From an uncultured Pelagibacteraceae bacterium (GTDB lineage Bacteria; Pseudomonadota; Alphaproteobacteria; Pelagibacterales; Pelagibacteraceae), in the NCBI GenBank assembly GCA_902595815.1, contig CACJRL010000003.1, forward strand, positions 62,001-126,000: DNA of 64,000 bases, in the 5' to 3' direction. A program made the position numbers and the translations under genes. Position 1 is the stretch's first letter, and every line of letters starts with the position of its first letter. The notes under the pieces were generated by a model. That model made no database searches. It saw only the letters and a program-made list of their open reading frames with translations, and had not been told where the DNA came from. Shown here in pieces: positions 11,672 through 22,595 of this stretch.

Positions 11672-12607
11672 ATGAAAATTAATGATTCAAATATTAAAAA
11701 AGCAGTAAAATATTTAAATAATAACGAATGTATTGGAATACCTACAGAAACTGTCTATGGATTAGCTGCTAATGCCTATTCTGATAAAGGCACTAAAAAA
11801 ATATTTAAATTAAAAGGAAGACCTTCTGATAACCCCTTAATAGTTCATTACTATAATATTAAAGATTTGGAAAAAGATTGTGAGACAAATACTTTGTTTT
11901 ATAAACTTTATAATTCATTATGCCCTGGACCAATTACCTTTATATTAAAACTAAAAAATGAAAGCAAAATTTCAAAAAACGTTACTAATAACAAAAAAAC
12001 GTTAGGTGTAAGATTTCCAAGTCACCGAACCGCTAGAATATTATTAAAATCATTAAAATATCCTTTAGCAGCACCAAGTGCAAATATTTCTGAAGGAATA
12101 AGTCCAGTGACAAAAGATGATGTATATGATGAATTTGGAGAAAAAATTAAATTTATTCTAGAAGGTGGAAGATCAAAAGTTGGTGTTGAATCTACAATAA
12201 TAAGTTTAGTAAAAAAACCCCAAATTTTAAGATTGGGCGGTTTAGATATTTCTATATTGAAAAAAAAATTAAAAATAAATTTAAAAACTAAATTGCATAC
12301 TAAAAACAATATAAATTCTCCAGGAAGAGGGAGGGTTCATTATTCACCAGGTATACCCATTAGATTAAACGCAGTTAAAATAAAAAAAGATGAGGCTTTT
12401 ATCCTAATCAAGAAGAAAAAAGAAAATAATAAGAATTATTTTTATTTAAGTAAGACTAATAATCTAATGGAGAGTAGTAAAAATTTGTATAAAACATTAA
12501 GAAAAATTAAAAAGTTAGGTTACAGAAAAATAGCTGTGCAAAAAATACCAAACCGATACTTTGGATTAGTGATTAACGATAGACTTCTTAGAGCATCAAA
12601 AAAATGA
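11672..12607 (+). CDS. L-threonylcarbamoyladenylate synthase (Sua5/YrdC/TsaC family)
   Basis: NNECIGIPTETVYGLAANAYSD, KLKGRPSDNPLIVHYY, PLAAPSANISEGISPVT; long form with C-terminal Sua5-like domain. Confidence 0.9.
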   Translation: MKINDSNIKKAVKYLNNNECIGIPTETVYGLAANAYSDKGTKKIFKLKGRPSDNPLIVHYYNIKDLEKDCETNTLFYKLYNSLCPGPITFILKLKNESKISKNVTNNKKTLGVRFPSHRTARILLKSLKYPLAAPSANISEGISPVTKDDVYDEFGEKIKFILEGGRSKVGVESTIISLVKKPQILRLGGLDISILKKKLKINLKTKLHTKNNINSPGRGRVHYSPGIPIRLNAVKIKKDEAFILIKKKKENNKNYFYLSKTNNLMESSKNLYKTLRKIKKLGYRKIAVQKIPNRYFGLVINDRLLRASKK

Positions 12608-13341
12608 AAAATTTAGTCGTAGTAAAAAATATTAAAAAAAATTATGGAAAGAATGAGGCTGTAAAAGGTATAAGCTTTAACATAAAAGAAGACGAAATTT
12701 TAGGCCTATTAGGTCCAAATGGCTCAGGCAAAACAACCACCATTGGTATGTTGTTAGGACTTCTGAAACCAACTAGTGGAGAAATTTTGATAAATGGTCA
12801 AAAATTGGAGGGAAATAGAATTGAAATCTTGGAACAAATAAACTTTATATCTCCATATATTGAATTACCAAAAAAACTTACGGTTAAACAAAATCTAACC
12901 GTTTATGGAAAATTATACAAAATAAATAATATTAATGAGAGGATTGAATTTTTATCAGAAAAATTAAGATTGGGAGGATTACTTAATAGCATTACAGGTG
13001 AATTATCATCTGGACAAAAAAATAGAGTTAGTTTGGCAAAAGCATTAATCAATGAACCAAAAGTATTGCTATTAGATGAACCAACCGCATCATTAGATCC
13101 AGAAGTAGGTGATTTTGTTAGATCTTTTTTGGAAGATTATAAAAAAGAAAAAAAAATATCTATACTTCTTGCCTCTCATAATATGAATGAAGTCACTAGA
13201 CTTTGTAAGTCAATTCTAATGATGAAAGATGGAATTATAATCGATAAAGGAAATCCTGAAGAATTAATCAGTAAACATGGCAGAAAAAACCTTGAAGAAG
13301 TTTTTTTAAAATTATCTAGGAGTAAAAATGAGCTTAACTAG
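12604..13341 (+). CDS. ABC transporter ATP-binding protein (ABC-2 type exporter)
   Basis: Walker A GLLGPNGSGKTTTIGMLLGLL, signature LSSGQKNRVSLAKAL, Walker B VLLLDEPTASLDP. Confidence 0.93.
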   Translation: MKNLVVVKNIKKNYGKNEAVKGISFNIKEDEILGLLGPNGSGKTTTIGMLLGLLKPTSGEILINGQKLEGNRIEILEQINFISPYIELPKKLTVKQNLTVYGKLYKINNINERIEFLSEKLRLGGLLNSITGELSSGQKNRVSLAKALINEPKVLLLDEPTASLDPEVGDFVRSFLEDYKKEKKISILLASHNMNEVTRLCKSILMMKDGIIIDKGNPEELISKHGRKNLEEVFLKLSRSKNELN

Positions 13342-14119
13342 AATGTATGGCCTTTTTTTAAGACATTTTTATTTAATTACCAGATCTTTCCCAAGGATTT
13401 TGGATCTTGTTTATTGGCCGACTATTCAAATTACATTGTGGGGATTCATCTCAAATTTTTTTGCTATACATACAACATATTATAATAATGCAGTTGGAGT
13501 TATATTAACTTGCGCAATCCTTTATGATTTTCTTTTTAGAACTAGTATTGGATTTAATATGCTATTTCTTGAAGAAATTTGGAGCAGAAACTTTACAAAT
13601 TTATTTATTGCACCAATGAAAATTGGTGAAATATTAACTTCACTTGTTGCTACAGCTTTAATAAGAGCGCTTATAGGTTTAATACCAGCAGTACTTTTAA
13701 CCTCTCCGTTGTTTGGTATTTCTATTTTAGATTTAGGAATATTTTTATTCTTTTTATTTTTGAGTCTATATTTATTTGGAATAACGCTTGGCATCCTTGT
13801 ATCAGCAGGTCTATTAAGATATGGACCATCTTTTGAAAATATAGCATGGTCTACAATGTTTTTATTAGCCCCGTTTGGATGCATATATTATCCAATAGAA
13901 ATTTTGCCAGAAGTGTTTCAAAAAATAGCATACTTATTGCCATTGGTATATATTTTCGAAGAAGCAAGAAATATTTTGATTAATCAAACTGTAGATATTC
14001 GAAATATCTATAATGCATTTATGTGGAATGGGGTTTACTTTGTATTATCAATTGCATTATTCTATTATTCTTTCCATGTTGCAAAAAAAAAAGGAACACT
14101 TATTAATATGGGGGAATAG
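13328..14119 (+). CDS. ABC-2 type transporter permease
   Basis: 263 aa polytopic protein overlapping the upstream ATPase by 14 nt; ABC-2 permease-like sequence. Confidence 0.85.
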   Translation: MSLTRMYGLFLRHFYLITRSFPRILDLVYWPTIQITLWGFISNFFAIHTTYYNNAVGVILTCAILYDFLFRTSIGFNMLFLEEIWSRNFTNLFIAPMKIGEILTSLVATALIRALIGLIPAVLLTSPLFGISILDLGIFLFFLFLSLYLFGITLGILVSAGLLRYGPSFENIAWSTMFLLAPFGCIYYPIEILPEVFQKIAYLLPLVYIFEEARNILINQTVDIRNIYNAFMWNGVYFVLSIALFYYSFHVAKKKGTLINMGE

Positions 14120-14196
14120 TGGTGCGCCCGCAAGGAGTCGAACCCTGAACCTCCAGAGCCGAAATCTGGCGCTCTATCCAGTTGAGCTACGAACGC
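14120..14196 (-). tRNA. tRNA-Arg (anticodon TCG)
   Basis: Reverse strand gcgttcgtagctcaactggatagagcgccagatttcggctctggaggttcagggttcgactccttgcgggcgcacca: full cloverleaf, anticodon loop TTTCGGC, encoded CCA. Confidence 0.95.
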
Positions 14197-14219
14197 ATAC
14201 TAATTTAATATAGTAATTT

Positions 14220-15200
14220 ATGAAAAATATCATCAATTTTATTGTTGGAGAAGACGATAATAACAAACGAGTAGATATCATATTGGCCGACCATGATAAA
14301 CGTTTAAGCAGAACTAGAGTAAAAAATTTAATATTAAGTAGTAAGTTAAAAATTAATGAAAGAATTATCAAAGATCCTTCGATTAAGACTAAAGTAAATG
14401 ACAAAATTGAACTTGAAATTGTTGAACCTAAGAAACAAAGCATAAAACCTTATAAATTTAAATTAAATATAATTTATGAAGATGAAGATTTAATTGTAAT
14501 TGACAAACCTTCAGGAATTTCAATGCATCCTGGTGCTGGTAATTATGATAATACAATAGTTAACGCATTAATGAATTATGATAGTAAAAATTTATCTAAT
14601 ATTGGAGATGAACTTAGACCTGGTATAGTTCATAGAATTGATAAAGATACATCAGGATTAATTGTAATTGCAAAAAATAATTCAACCCATGAAAAATTAT
14701 CAATTCAGTTTTCTGAACACACTATAACAAGAGTTTATCAAACTTTAATATGGGGAAAATTACGACCTCAAAAGGGAACTATTGAAACGTTCATAACTAG
14801 AAGTTCTAAAAACAGACAGATGATGGAGGTCTCATCTAGCAAAGGCAAAAAGGCAATTACACATTATGAAACATTAGAAGTTTTCGAAAATGATAAAGTT
14901 CCAACTTTTAGTTTTATACAATGTAAATTAGAAACTGGTAGAACTCATCAAATAAGAGTTCATATGTCATACAAAGGTAACAATATTCTTGGAGATAAAA
15001 AGTATAAAAAGAAATTTAAGAAATTTAAAAACATTGATGAAGATCTTAATAATAAAATTTTAAATTTAGATAGACAATTTTTGCATGCAAAACAGTTAGG
15101 TTTTGACCATCCAAGGATAGGAGAAAGATTAGAATTTTCATCAAATATCCCAATTGAATTAAATGATATCTTAAAAAAACTAAGAAAATTGAGTAAATAA
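14220..15200 (+). CDS. rluD: RluA/RluD-family 23S rRNA pseudouridine synthase
   Basis: N-terminal S4-like domain, IVIDKPSGISMHPG, GIVHRIDKDTSGLIVIAKN, LETGRTHQIRVHMSYKGNNILGDKKY; upstream of rpoH. Confidence 0.9.
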   Translation: MKNIINFIVGEDDNNKRVDIILADHDKRLSRTRVKNLILSSKLKINERIIKDPSIKTKVNDKIELEIVEPKKQSIKPYKFKLNIIYEDEDLIVIDKPSGISMHPGAGNYDNTIVNALMNYDSKNLSNIGDELRPGIVHRIDKDTSGLIVIAKNNSTHEKLSIQFSEHTITRVYQTLIWGKLRPQKGTIETFITRSSKNRQMMEVSSSKGKKAITHYETLEVFENDKVPTFSFIQCKLETGRTHQIRVHMSYKGNNILGDKKYKKKFKKFKNIDEDLNNKILNLDRQFLHAKQLGFDHPRIGERLEFSSNIPIELNDILKKLRKLSK

Positions 15201-15243
15201 AACGATTGTAAAAAAAAATTTCTCTATTACATAAATACTTCCG

Positions 15244-16134
15244 ATGAGTAATAATACATACAATTTGCCAACTCTTTCAAATGAGGGTGGCTTAGCAGCT
15301 TATCTAGCTCAGATAAAAAAGTTTCCTATGCTAGATGCAGAGGAAGAATACATGCTTGCTAAAAACTGGCAAAATACAGGAAATGTTAAATCAGCTGAAA
15401 AGCTTGTAACAAGTCATTTAAGACTAGTTGCTAAAATAGCAATGGGTTACAAAGGCTATGGTTTACCTCTTAATGAAATGATTTCAGAAGGTAATGTAGG
15501 TTTAATGCAAGCTGTTAAAAAATTTGAACCAGAAAAAGGTTTTAGACTTGCAACTTATGCAATGTGGTGGATTAAAGCTTCTATTCAAGAATATATTCTA
15601 AGATCATGGAGCTTAGTAAAAATTGGAACTACAACAGCTCAAAAAAAGCTTTTTTTCAACTTGAAGAAGTTGAAAAATCAAATTGCACCTAGAACTGAGG
15701 GTGACTTACGTGATGAACACGTAAAAGACATAGCAAATAGATTAGATGTTAGTGAGCAAGAAGTAGTATCTATGAATAGAAGGCTTTCAGGAAAAGAACA
15801 GTCACTAAATGCACCAATTGGAGAAGACGGCGATGAATGGCAAGATTGGGTTGTGGACAATGACATGGATCAAGAACTTAAATTTGCCCAAAATGAAGAA
15901 ATGGAGCAACGAAAAGATCTTCTTCAAGATTCTATTAAAATTTTAAATGAAAGAGAAAAAGAAATCCTTTACTCAAGAAGGTTAACAGATAATCCAATAA
16001 CTTTAGAAGATTTAAGTAAAAAATTCAAAATAAGTAGAGAAAGAATAAGACAAATTGAAAATAAAGCATTTGAAAAACTTCAAAAACATATGCTTAACTC
16101 TGCTAAATCAAAAAACCTGCTGCCTGCAAATTAA
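15244..16134 (+). CDS. rpoH: RNA polymerase sigma-32 factor
   Basis: MLDAEEEYMLAKNWQNTG, HLRLVAKIAMGYKGYGLPLNEMISEGNVGLMQAVKKFEPEKGFRLATYAMWWIKASIQEYILRSWSLVKIGTT. Confidence 0.96.
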   Translation: MSNNTYNLPTLSNEGGLAAYLAQIKKFPMLDAEEEYMLAKNWQNTGNVKSAEKLVTSHLRLVAKIAMGYKGYGLPLNEMISEGNVGLMQAVKKFEPEKGFRLATYAMWWIKASIQEYILRSWSLVKIGTTTAQKKLFFNLKKLKNQIAPRTEGDLRDEHVKDIANRLDVSEQEVVSMNRRLSGKEQSLNAPIGEDGDEWQDWVVDNDMDQELKFAQNEEMEQRKDLLQDSIKILNEREKEILYSRRLTDNPITLEDLSKKFKISRERIRQIENKAFEKLQKHMLNSAKSKNLLPAN

Positions 16135-16145
16135 TACCGCTGTTT

Positions 16146-17438
16146 TTAATCATTAAACGGATCTACTAAAAGAATTGTATCTTTTCTCTCTGGGCTTGTT
16201 GAAATACTGGATATTTTTGTCTCAATGAACTCTTCAATAGCTTTTACATAAATTTTTGCATTATTAGGCAAATCATCAAATTTTTTTACACCTTGGGTTT
16301 TAGATTTCCAACCTTCAAGTTTTTTATAAACTGGTTTAACATTTAATTGATCTTCAACAGCTGCAGGAAAATAATCTATTTTTTTTCCATTTAACTCATA
16401 AGCTACACAAAGATTTATTTCATCAAGTTCATCTAACACATCTAATTTTGTTAATGCTATACCATTGATGCCTGAAATCTTTATAGTTTGTCTCACTAGA
16501 ACTCCATCAAACCAGCCACATCTTCTTTTTCTACTAGTTACAGTTCCAAATTCATGTCCCTTTTCACCTAAATGATTACCAATATCATCTGTCAATTCTG
16601 TTGGGAAAGGTCCTTCGCCTACCCTAGTTGTGTATGCTTTTGTAATTCCTAATACATAATTTATTGAGTTTGGACCACATCCAGATCCTGTTGCTGCTGA
16701 AGCTGCAACCGTATTGGATGAAGTTACATATGGATATGTTCCATGATCAACATCAAGTAATATTCCTTGAGCTCCCTCAAATAATATTTTTTTATTTTCT
16801 GATTTAAATTGATCTATCTTTTTCCAAACTGGAGCTGAATATTTTAAAATATTTGGTGCTATTTTTAATAAGTCCTCGACTAGTTTATCTTTTTCATATA
16901 TTGGCTTCCCCAATCCTTTTCGGATAGCGTTATGGTGCTCAAGGACGAGAGATAATCGATTTTCAAGATTTTGTTTTGATGCAAGATCCATTACTCTTAT
17001 TGATCTTCTTCCTACTTTATCTTCATATGCTGGACCAATTCCTCTTCTGGTTGTTCCAATTTTTGATTTACCAGCAGAGTCTTCTCTAATTTCATCCATC
17101 TCTCTATGAAATGGTAAAATTAATGTAGCAGCCTCTGATAATATAAGATTATTTTCATTAATTTTTACACCTTTAGATTTAGCTTCTTCAATTTCATCTA
17201 GTAGCGCCCAAGGATCTACAACAACTCCATTTCCTATAATAGAAATTTTATTTTTTCTTACAATTCCAGAAGGCAATAATCTTAATTTATAAGTAACACC
17301 GTCTATTACCAGGGTATGACCAGCATTATGTCCTCCTTGGAATCTTATAACAACGTCCGCTTCGCTGGATAACCAATCAACTATTTTACCTTTTCCTTCA
17401 TCTCCCCACTGAGATCCAACAACGACTACATTTTTCAT
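16146..17438 (-). CDS. purA: adenylosuccinate synthetase
   Basis: [60 protein letters not shown]. Confidence 0.97.
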   Translation of the reverse strand: MKNVVVVGSQWGDEGKGKIVDWLSSEADVVIRFQGGHNAGHTLVIDGVTYKLRLLPSGIVRKNKISIIGNGVVVDPWALLDEIEEAKSKGVKINENNLILSEAATLILPFHREMDEIREDSAGKSKIGTTRRGIGPAYEDKVGRRSIRVMDLASKQNLENRLSLVLEHHNAIRKGLGKPIYEKDKLVEDLLKIAPNILKYSAPVWKKIDQFKSENKKILFEGAQGILLDVDHGTYPYVTSSNTVAASAATGSGCGPNSINYVLGITKAYTTRVGEGPFPTELTDDIGNHLGEKGHEFGTVTSRKRRCGWFDGVLVRQTIKISGINGIALTKLDVLDELDEINLCVAYELNGKKIDYFPAAVEDQLNVKPVYKKLEGWKSKTQGVKKFDDLPNNAKIYVKAIEEFIETKISSISTSPERKDTILLVDPFND

Positions 17439-18247
17439 CTAAATTTTTTTTCTATTATAAAACTATTTAAATGGTTAATTGGTCCATTTCCTTTTCCAAA
17501 GTTTGGCCTTGTCTTAATGGCATTGTTTACATATCTAATACCTAACTCACAAGATTTCTTTAGAGTTTTTCCACACCCATAATATGTTGCAATTGCACTG
17601 GATAACGTACATCCAGTACCATGAGTATTTTTTGTTTTAATTTTTTTATTTGTAAATATTTTGGTTTCTTTTTTATTTACGAAAATATCTTTCAAGGTCT
17701 TGTAACGTAAATGACCACCTTTAATTAAAACATTCTTAGCACCTAAATCTAATAATATTTTAGCAGCATTTATCATATCCAAGATAGATTTAATTTTTAT
17801 TTTGGTTAGTATTTCTGCTTCAGGAATATTTGGTGTTATTAAATCGACCTTTTTTATTAGTTTTTTTTTTAAAACTAAAATGGCCTTATTATCAATAAGC
17901 TTGGCTCCACCTTTGGCCACCATAACAGGATCTAATATTATTTTATTTAAATTTGACTTTTTTATTGATTTTAACACTGAATTTATAACTTGAGTAGAAT
18001 GCAGCATTCCTATCTTTACTGCGTCTGGCTTAATATCTTTTGAAGTAAATTCGATTTGATTTGAAATTTCTTTATTGGGTATTGGTATTATAGACTTAAC
18101 ACCCGTTGTGTTTTGAGATGTTACTGCTGTGATTGCTGTCATAGCGAAAGATCCAAGAGAGGTAACCGATTTAATATCTGCTTGAATGCCAGCTCCTCCG
18201 GAAGAGTCTGATCCTGCAATTATTAATATTTTAGATTTGATTTTCAA
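17435..18247 (-). CDS. thiD: hydroxymethylpyrimidine (phosphate) kinase
   Basis: [54 protein letters not shown]. Confidence 0.93.
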   Translation of the reverse strand: MKIKSKILIIAGSDSSGGAGIQADIKSVTSLGSFAMTAITAVTSQNTTGVKSIIPIPNKEISNQIEFTSKDIKPDAVKIGMLHSTQVINSVLKSIKKSNLNKIILDPVMVAKGGAKLIDNKAILVLKKKLIKKVDLITPNIPEAEILTKIKIKSILDMINAAKILLDLGAKNVLIKGGHLRYKTLKDIFVNKKETKIFTNKKIKTKNTHGTGCTLSSAIATYYGCGKTLKKSCELGIRYVNNAIKTRPNFGKGNGPINHLNSFIIEKKFR

Positions 18248-18248
18248 T

Positions 18249-19580
18249 TTACTGGATTGATTTTTTGATTATTTTAACACACAATTTATTTAAATTTGAG
18301 TCATCTGACTCGCTCATAATTCTAATTTTTGGTTCAGTACCAGATTTTCTAACTAATATTCTACCTTTATTTTTAATTATTTTTTTTGCTTCATTAATTG
18401 CTTTTTTGCATTTTGGAGTATTAATTATTGATTTATCTTTAACTTCTATATTTTCCAATATTTGTGGAGTGGGTTTGAATTTATTAAAAAGTTCACTGGC
18501 TTTCTTTCTTTTTCTTAATGAAAAAAGAATTTCTAAGGCAACCAGTAATCCATCTCCTGTAGTTGCAAACTTCCCAAGAATTATGTGACCTGATTGTTCT
18601 CCACCTAAATTAAACTTATTTTTTTTCATTTTTTCTTTTACATATCTATCTCCTACATCTGATCTTAAAAATTTAATTCCGTTATTTTTAAAAAAATTTT
18701 CTAAACCATAATTCGACATTAGTGTCCCAATCACTCCACCTTTTAAAATTTTTTTTCTTTTCCATCTCTCTCCCAACATGGCAAGAATTTTATCTCCATC
18801 AATAATTCTACCTTTTTCGTCACAGACTATGATTCTGTCTGCATCTCCATCTAATGCAATTCCTATATGGGCCTTGTTTTTTTTTGTCATTTTACAAATT
18901 TTACTTGGATAAGTTGATCCAGATTTAAGATTAATATTTAATCCGTTAGGAGAAGTGCCGGTTTTGAATACTTTGGCGCCTAATGATTTAAATAAATCTG
19001 GACCAGCTTTGTAGCCAGCTCCGTTAGCACAATCTAAAACAATTTTAATCCCTTTTAAGCTAAAAGAAGATGGGAAATTTTGTTTTAATATTTTTATATA
19101 ACTTTTATTAGCATCTTCTAATCTTTTAACTCTGCCTAACTCAATAGGTTTTGAAAGATTTTTAGTTATCTTTGAATCAATTAACTTTTCAATTTTTTTT
19201 TCGATTTTGTCTGAAAGTTTAAGTCCATCAGGTCCAAATAGTTTTAATCCATTATCATGATATGGATTATGTGATGCAGTAATCATTATACCCATATTTG
19301 CTCTCATTTTTTTTGTTAGCATTGCTAAACCATTTGTCGGCAACGGTCCTAAAGTATAGATATGCATTCCTGCTGACGCCAATCCAGACACTAACGCTGG
19401 TTCAAGAGTATAACCTGATAATCTAGTGTCTTTTGCAATAATTGCTGTTTGTTTATTTTTTTTTAAATTTTTAAAATATGTTCCAGCAGCTAGGCCAAAT
19501 TTAAAAAACATTTCTCCATTTATTTTAGATCCATTGACTTTTCCTCTAATTCCATCTGTACCAAAATATTTTTTAATCAT
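18249..19580 (-). CDS. glmM: phosphoglucosamine mutase
   Basis: KYFGTDGIRGKVNG, GIMITASHNPYHDNGLKLFGPDG, ALDGDADRIIVCDEKG, VRKSGTEPKIRIM. Confidence 0.96.
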   Translation of the reverse strand: MIKKYFGTDGIRGKVNGSKINGEMFFKFGLAAGTYFKNLKKNKQTAIIAKDTRLSGYTLEPALVSGLASAGMHIYTLGPLPTNGLAMLTKKMRANMGIMITASHNPYHDNGLKLFGPDGLKLSDKIEKKIEKLIDSKITKNLSKPIELGRVKRLEDANKSYIKILKQNFPSSFSLKGIKIVLDCANGAGYKAGPDLFKSLGAKVFKTGTSPNGLNINLKSGSTYPSKICKMTKKNKAHIGIALDGDADRIIVCDEKGRIIDGDKILAMLGERWKRKKILKGGVIGTLMSNYGLENFFKNNGIKFLRSDVGDRYVKEKMKKNKFNLGGEQSGHIILGKFATTGDGLLVALEILFSLRKRKKASELFNKFKPTPQILENIEVKDKSIINTPKCKKAINEAKKIIKNKGRILVRKSGTEPKIRIMSESDDSNLNKLCVKIIKKSIQ

Positions 19581-19582
19581 TT

Positions 19583-20632
19583 TTATTTTTGTAATTCTCT
19601 AAAGACTTTAAATGCCTGATTAATTTCTTGCACATCATGAACCCTAAGAATTTGAACTCCTTGAAGATATGCTTGAATGCATGAAGATATGGTTCCGCCA
19701 ATCCTATTTTTTGTATCATTTTCTTTTGAAATATCCTTAATAAATCTTTTTCTAGACAAGCCCAACATTATAGGAAGACCTAATGAATGAAAAATAGAAA
19801 TATTCTTTATTAGAGTAATATTATGTTTCAAATTTTTTCCAAACCCGATACCAGGGTCTAAAATAATATTATTATGTTTGATACCTTGTTTTCTCAAATA
19901 TTTTAATTTCGTTTCAAAGAAGTCATAAATATCAAGTAGCACATTTTTATACTTAGGCTTAATTTGCATATTCTTTGGTGTACCTTGCATATGATGAATA
20001 ACAAAAGGTTTTTTTGATTTTTTTAAAAAATTTATAGTTTCTTGGTCATAAGTTAGTCCAGATACATCATTTATAAGATCAATTTTTATTTTAGAAGCTT
20101 TCTCCATTACAAAACTTTTTCTGGTATCTAATGAAATAAAACTTTTTTTATTCTTTAAAATTTTTAAAATTGACTTAATTCTATTCCATTCTCTCCGAGG
20201 GTGAATATCATTTGCACCAGGTCTTGTAGATTCTCCACCTATATCAATTATTTTTGCACCACTTAATAATAGATTATTCGCATGTTTTTTAGCTAATTTA
20301 TTTTTATTATATTTGCCTCCATCTGAAAAACTATCCGGAGTTAAATTAATTATACCCATTAAAATTGGGATATTGGACAAATTTAATTTTTTAAAAGTTT
20401 TCCTTTTTTTTATATTTTTTAAATCTAGGTTAACTTTATTTTTTATATTCTTTGGAAGTTTAACAATATCTTTGAGGCTAATTATTTTACTTTTTTTTCT
20501 ATCTATGATTTCTACTTTATCAAATGAGATATCGTTGTAACCATTGAGAGGAATAGTTTTTTTTTTTTCAATATACGTTTTTGAAGATATTCCATAATAA
20601 AAATTACACGCTCTAGTGTAATATTTATTCAT
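19583..20632 (-). CDS. folP: dihydropteroate synthase
   Basis: ILMGIINLTPDSFSDGGKY, GAKIIDIGGESTRPGA, NIILDPGIGFGKNLKHN, GLPIMLGLSRKRFI. Confidence 0.94.
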   Translation of the reverse strand: MNKYYTRACNFYYGISSKTYIEKKKTIPLNGYNDISFDKVEIIDRKKSKIISLKDIVKLPKNIKNKVNLDLKNIKKRKTFKKLNLSNIPILMGIINLTPDSFSDGGKYNKNKLAKKHANNLLLSGAKIIDIGGESTRPGANDIHPRREWNRIKSILKILKNKKSFISLDTRKSFVMEKASKIKIDLINDVSGLTYDQETINFLKKSKKPFVIHHMQGTPKNMQIKPKYKNVLLDIYDFFETKLKYLRKQGIKHNNIILDPGIGFGKNLKHNITLIKNISIFHSLGLPIMLGLSRKRFIKDISKENDTKNRIGGTISSCIQAYLQGVQILRVHDVQEINQAFKVFRELQK

Positions 20633-20638
20633 TAGTGC

Positions 20639-22531
20639 TTAGTGCACTATCTTTGGTTTTAGGCCCATTGAACCAAGTGCTGAGCTTTGATCATCATCTT
20701 CAACTTTTAGATCTTCTTTATTTTTTGGGTATATATTTTTATTTATTAAATCCTCAATTTCTGCACCTGTTAAAGTTTCGTAAGTAAGCAAAGCTTTTGC
20801 TAATTTGTGAAGATCATCAATTTTTTCAGTTAATACTTTTCTTGCTCTTTCATATCCCATATCAACGAATTTTCTAATTTCACTATCTACTTTTCTAGCA
20901 GTTTCCTCCGACATATTTTGCTGTCTTGCAACAGATCTCCCCAAAAATACTTCCTCTTCATTTTCTCCATAAGCAACTGGTCCCATTTCTTTACTTAATC
21001 CAGCTCTCATAACCATGGCCCTTGCTCTTTTAGTTGCCTGTTCAATATCACTTGCAGCTCCTGTAGTTACTTTATCATCTCCAAATATTATTTCTTCAGC
21101 TACTCTTCCACCCATAGCAATAGCCATTTGTGCGTGAAGTTGTTCTCTAGTCTGAGAAACTTCATCTCTTTCAGGTAATTGCATGACCATTCCTAAGGCT
21201 CTTCCTCTGGGTATTATTGTTGCCTTATGTATCGGGTAAGCAGCTTTTTCATTTATTGTTACAATCGCATGTCCAGCTTCATGGTAAGCAGTTAGTTTTT
21301 TCTCCTCTTCTGACATCACCATAGATCTTCTTTCAGATCCCATCATTACTTTATCTTTAGCTTCTTCAAATTCTTGATATGTCACAATCCTTTTATTTTT
21401 TCTTGCAGCTAGCAATGCAGCCTCATTGACAAGGTTTGCTAAATCTGCTCCAGAAAATCCTGGTGTTCCTCTAGCAACTGTTCTTAAATTAACATCTGGT
21501 GCCATTGATATTTTCTTTGCGTGGACTTTTAAAATCTTTTCTCTACCAATTAGATCTGGATTAGAAACGACAACTTGTCTATCAAATCTTCCTGGTCTTA
21601 AAAGAGCTGGATCTAACACATCTGGTCTATTAGTAGCAGCAATAATAATTACACCTTCATTAGTATCAAAACCATCCATTTCAACTAACAGCTGATTAAG
21701 AGTTTGCTCTCTTTCGTCATTTCCACCACCAAGACCTGCTCCCCTACTTCTTCCTACAGCATCAATCTCGTCTATAAAAATTATACATGGAGAATGTTTT
21801 TTACCTTGTTCAAACATATCTCTAACTCTTGAAGCCCCAACACCAACGAACATTTCAACAAAATCTGATCCAGAGATCGTAAAAAATGGAACTCCAGCTT
21901 CTCCAGCAATTGCCCTAGCTAATAATGTTTTACCTGTACCAGGGGGACCCACTAATAAACATCCTCTAGGTATCTTACCACCTAGTCTACTGAATTTTCG
22001 AGGATCTTTTAAAAATTCTACAACTTCCTCTACTTCTTCTTTTGCCTCTTCGACACCAGCAACATCATTAAAAGTAACTTTGCCTTTTACCTCGTTCATC
22101 ATTTTGGCTTTTGATCTGCCAAATCCCATAGCACCACCTTTTCCTCCTTGCATTTGTCTCATAAAGAAAATCCATACGGCTATCAATAAAAGCATTGGGA
22201 ACCATGAAAGAAGTATTCCTAATAATGAAGGCATTTTTTCCTCTAATGGACTAGCAGAGATGCTAACACCTTTATCATTCAACCTCTGGATTAGGTTTGG
22301 GTCCTCAGGTGCATAAGTGGTAAATTGGTTTCCATTTGATAATACACCTTTTATATTTTTTCCTTGTATTTCAACTTTAACTACTCTTCCGTTGTCTACT
22401 TCAGTTAAGAATTCTGAGAAAATAATTTTATTTTTTTGCGAAATTGAACCTTGGGGGTTCTTAAACATGTTGTAAAGGCCAATCGTCAAAATAACGATTA
22501 TTCCCCACATTGCTAAGTTTTTAAAATTCAT
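20639..22531 (-). CDS. ftsH: ATP-dependent zinc metalloprotease FtsH
   Basis: [47 protein letters not shown], zinc motif YHEAGHAIV. Confidence 0.98.
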   Translation of the reverse strand: MNFKNLAMWGIIVILTIGLYNMFKNPQGSISQKNKIIFSEFLTEVDNGRVVKVEIQGKNIKGVLSNGNQFTTYAPEDPNLIQRLNDKGVSISASPLEEKMPSLLGILLSWFPMLLLIAVWIFFMRQMQGGKGGAMGFGRSKAKMMNEVKGKVTFNDVAGVEEAKEEVEEVVEFLKDPRKFSRLGGKIPRGCLLVGPPGTGKTLLARAIAGEAGVPFFTISGSDFVEMFVGVGASRVRDMFEQGKKHSPCIIFIDEIDAVGRSRGAGLGGGNDEREQTLNQLLVEMDGFDTNEGVIIIAATNRPDVLDPALLRPGRFDRQVVVSNPDLIGREKILKVHAKKISMAPDVNLRTVARGTPGFSGADLANLVNEAALLAARKNKRIVTYQEFEEAKDKVMMGSERRSMVMSEEEKKLTAYHEAGHAIVTINEKAAYPIHKATIIPRGRALGMVMQLPERDEVSQTREQLHAQMAIAMGGRVAEEIIFGDDKVTTGAASDIEQATKRARAMVMRAGLSKEMGPVAYGENEEEVFLGRSVARQQNMSEETARKVDSEIRKFVDMGYERARKVLTEKIDDLHKLAKALLTYETLTGAEIEDLINKNIYPKNKEDLKVEDDDQSSALGSMGLKPKIVH

Positions 22532-22595
22532 AAAGCATTAAATTAAGAATTATTAATAAATTAACAAGTGTCATTTTGATCATTTAACAAAAAAA

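Noticed and set aside
14013-14213. 66-aa plus-strand ORF (…GAPARSRTLNLQSRNLALYPVELRTHTNLI)
   Set aside because: Out-of-frame over the permease 3' end and antisense to tRNA-Arg; classic spurious tRNA-antisense ORF.
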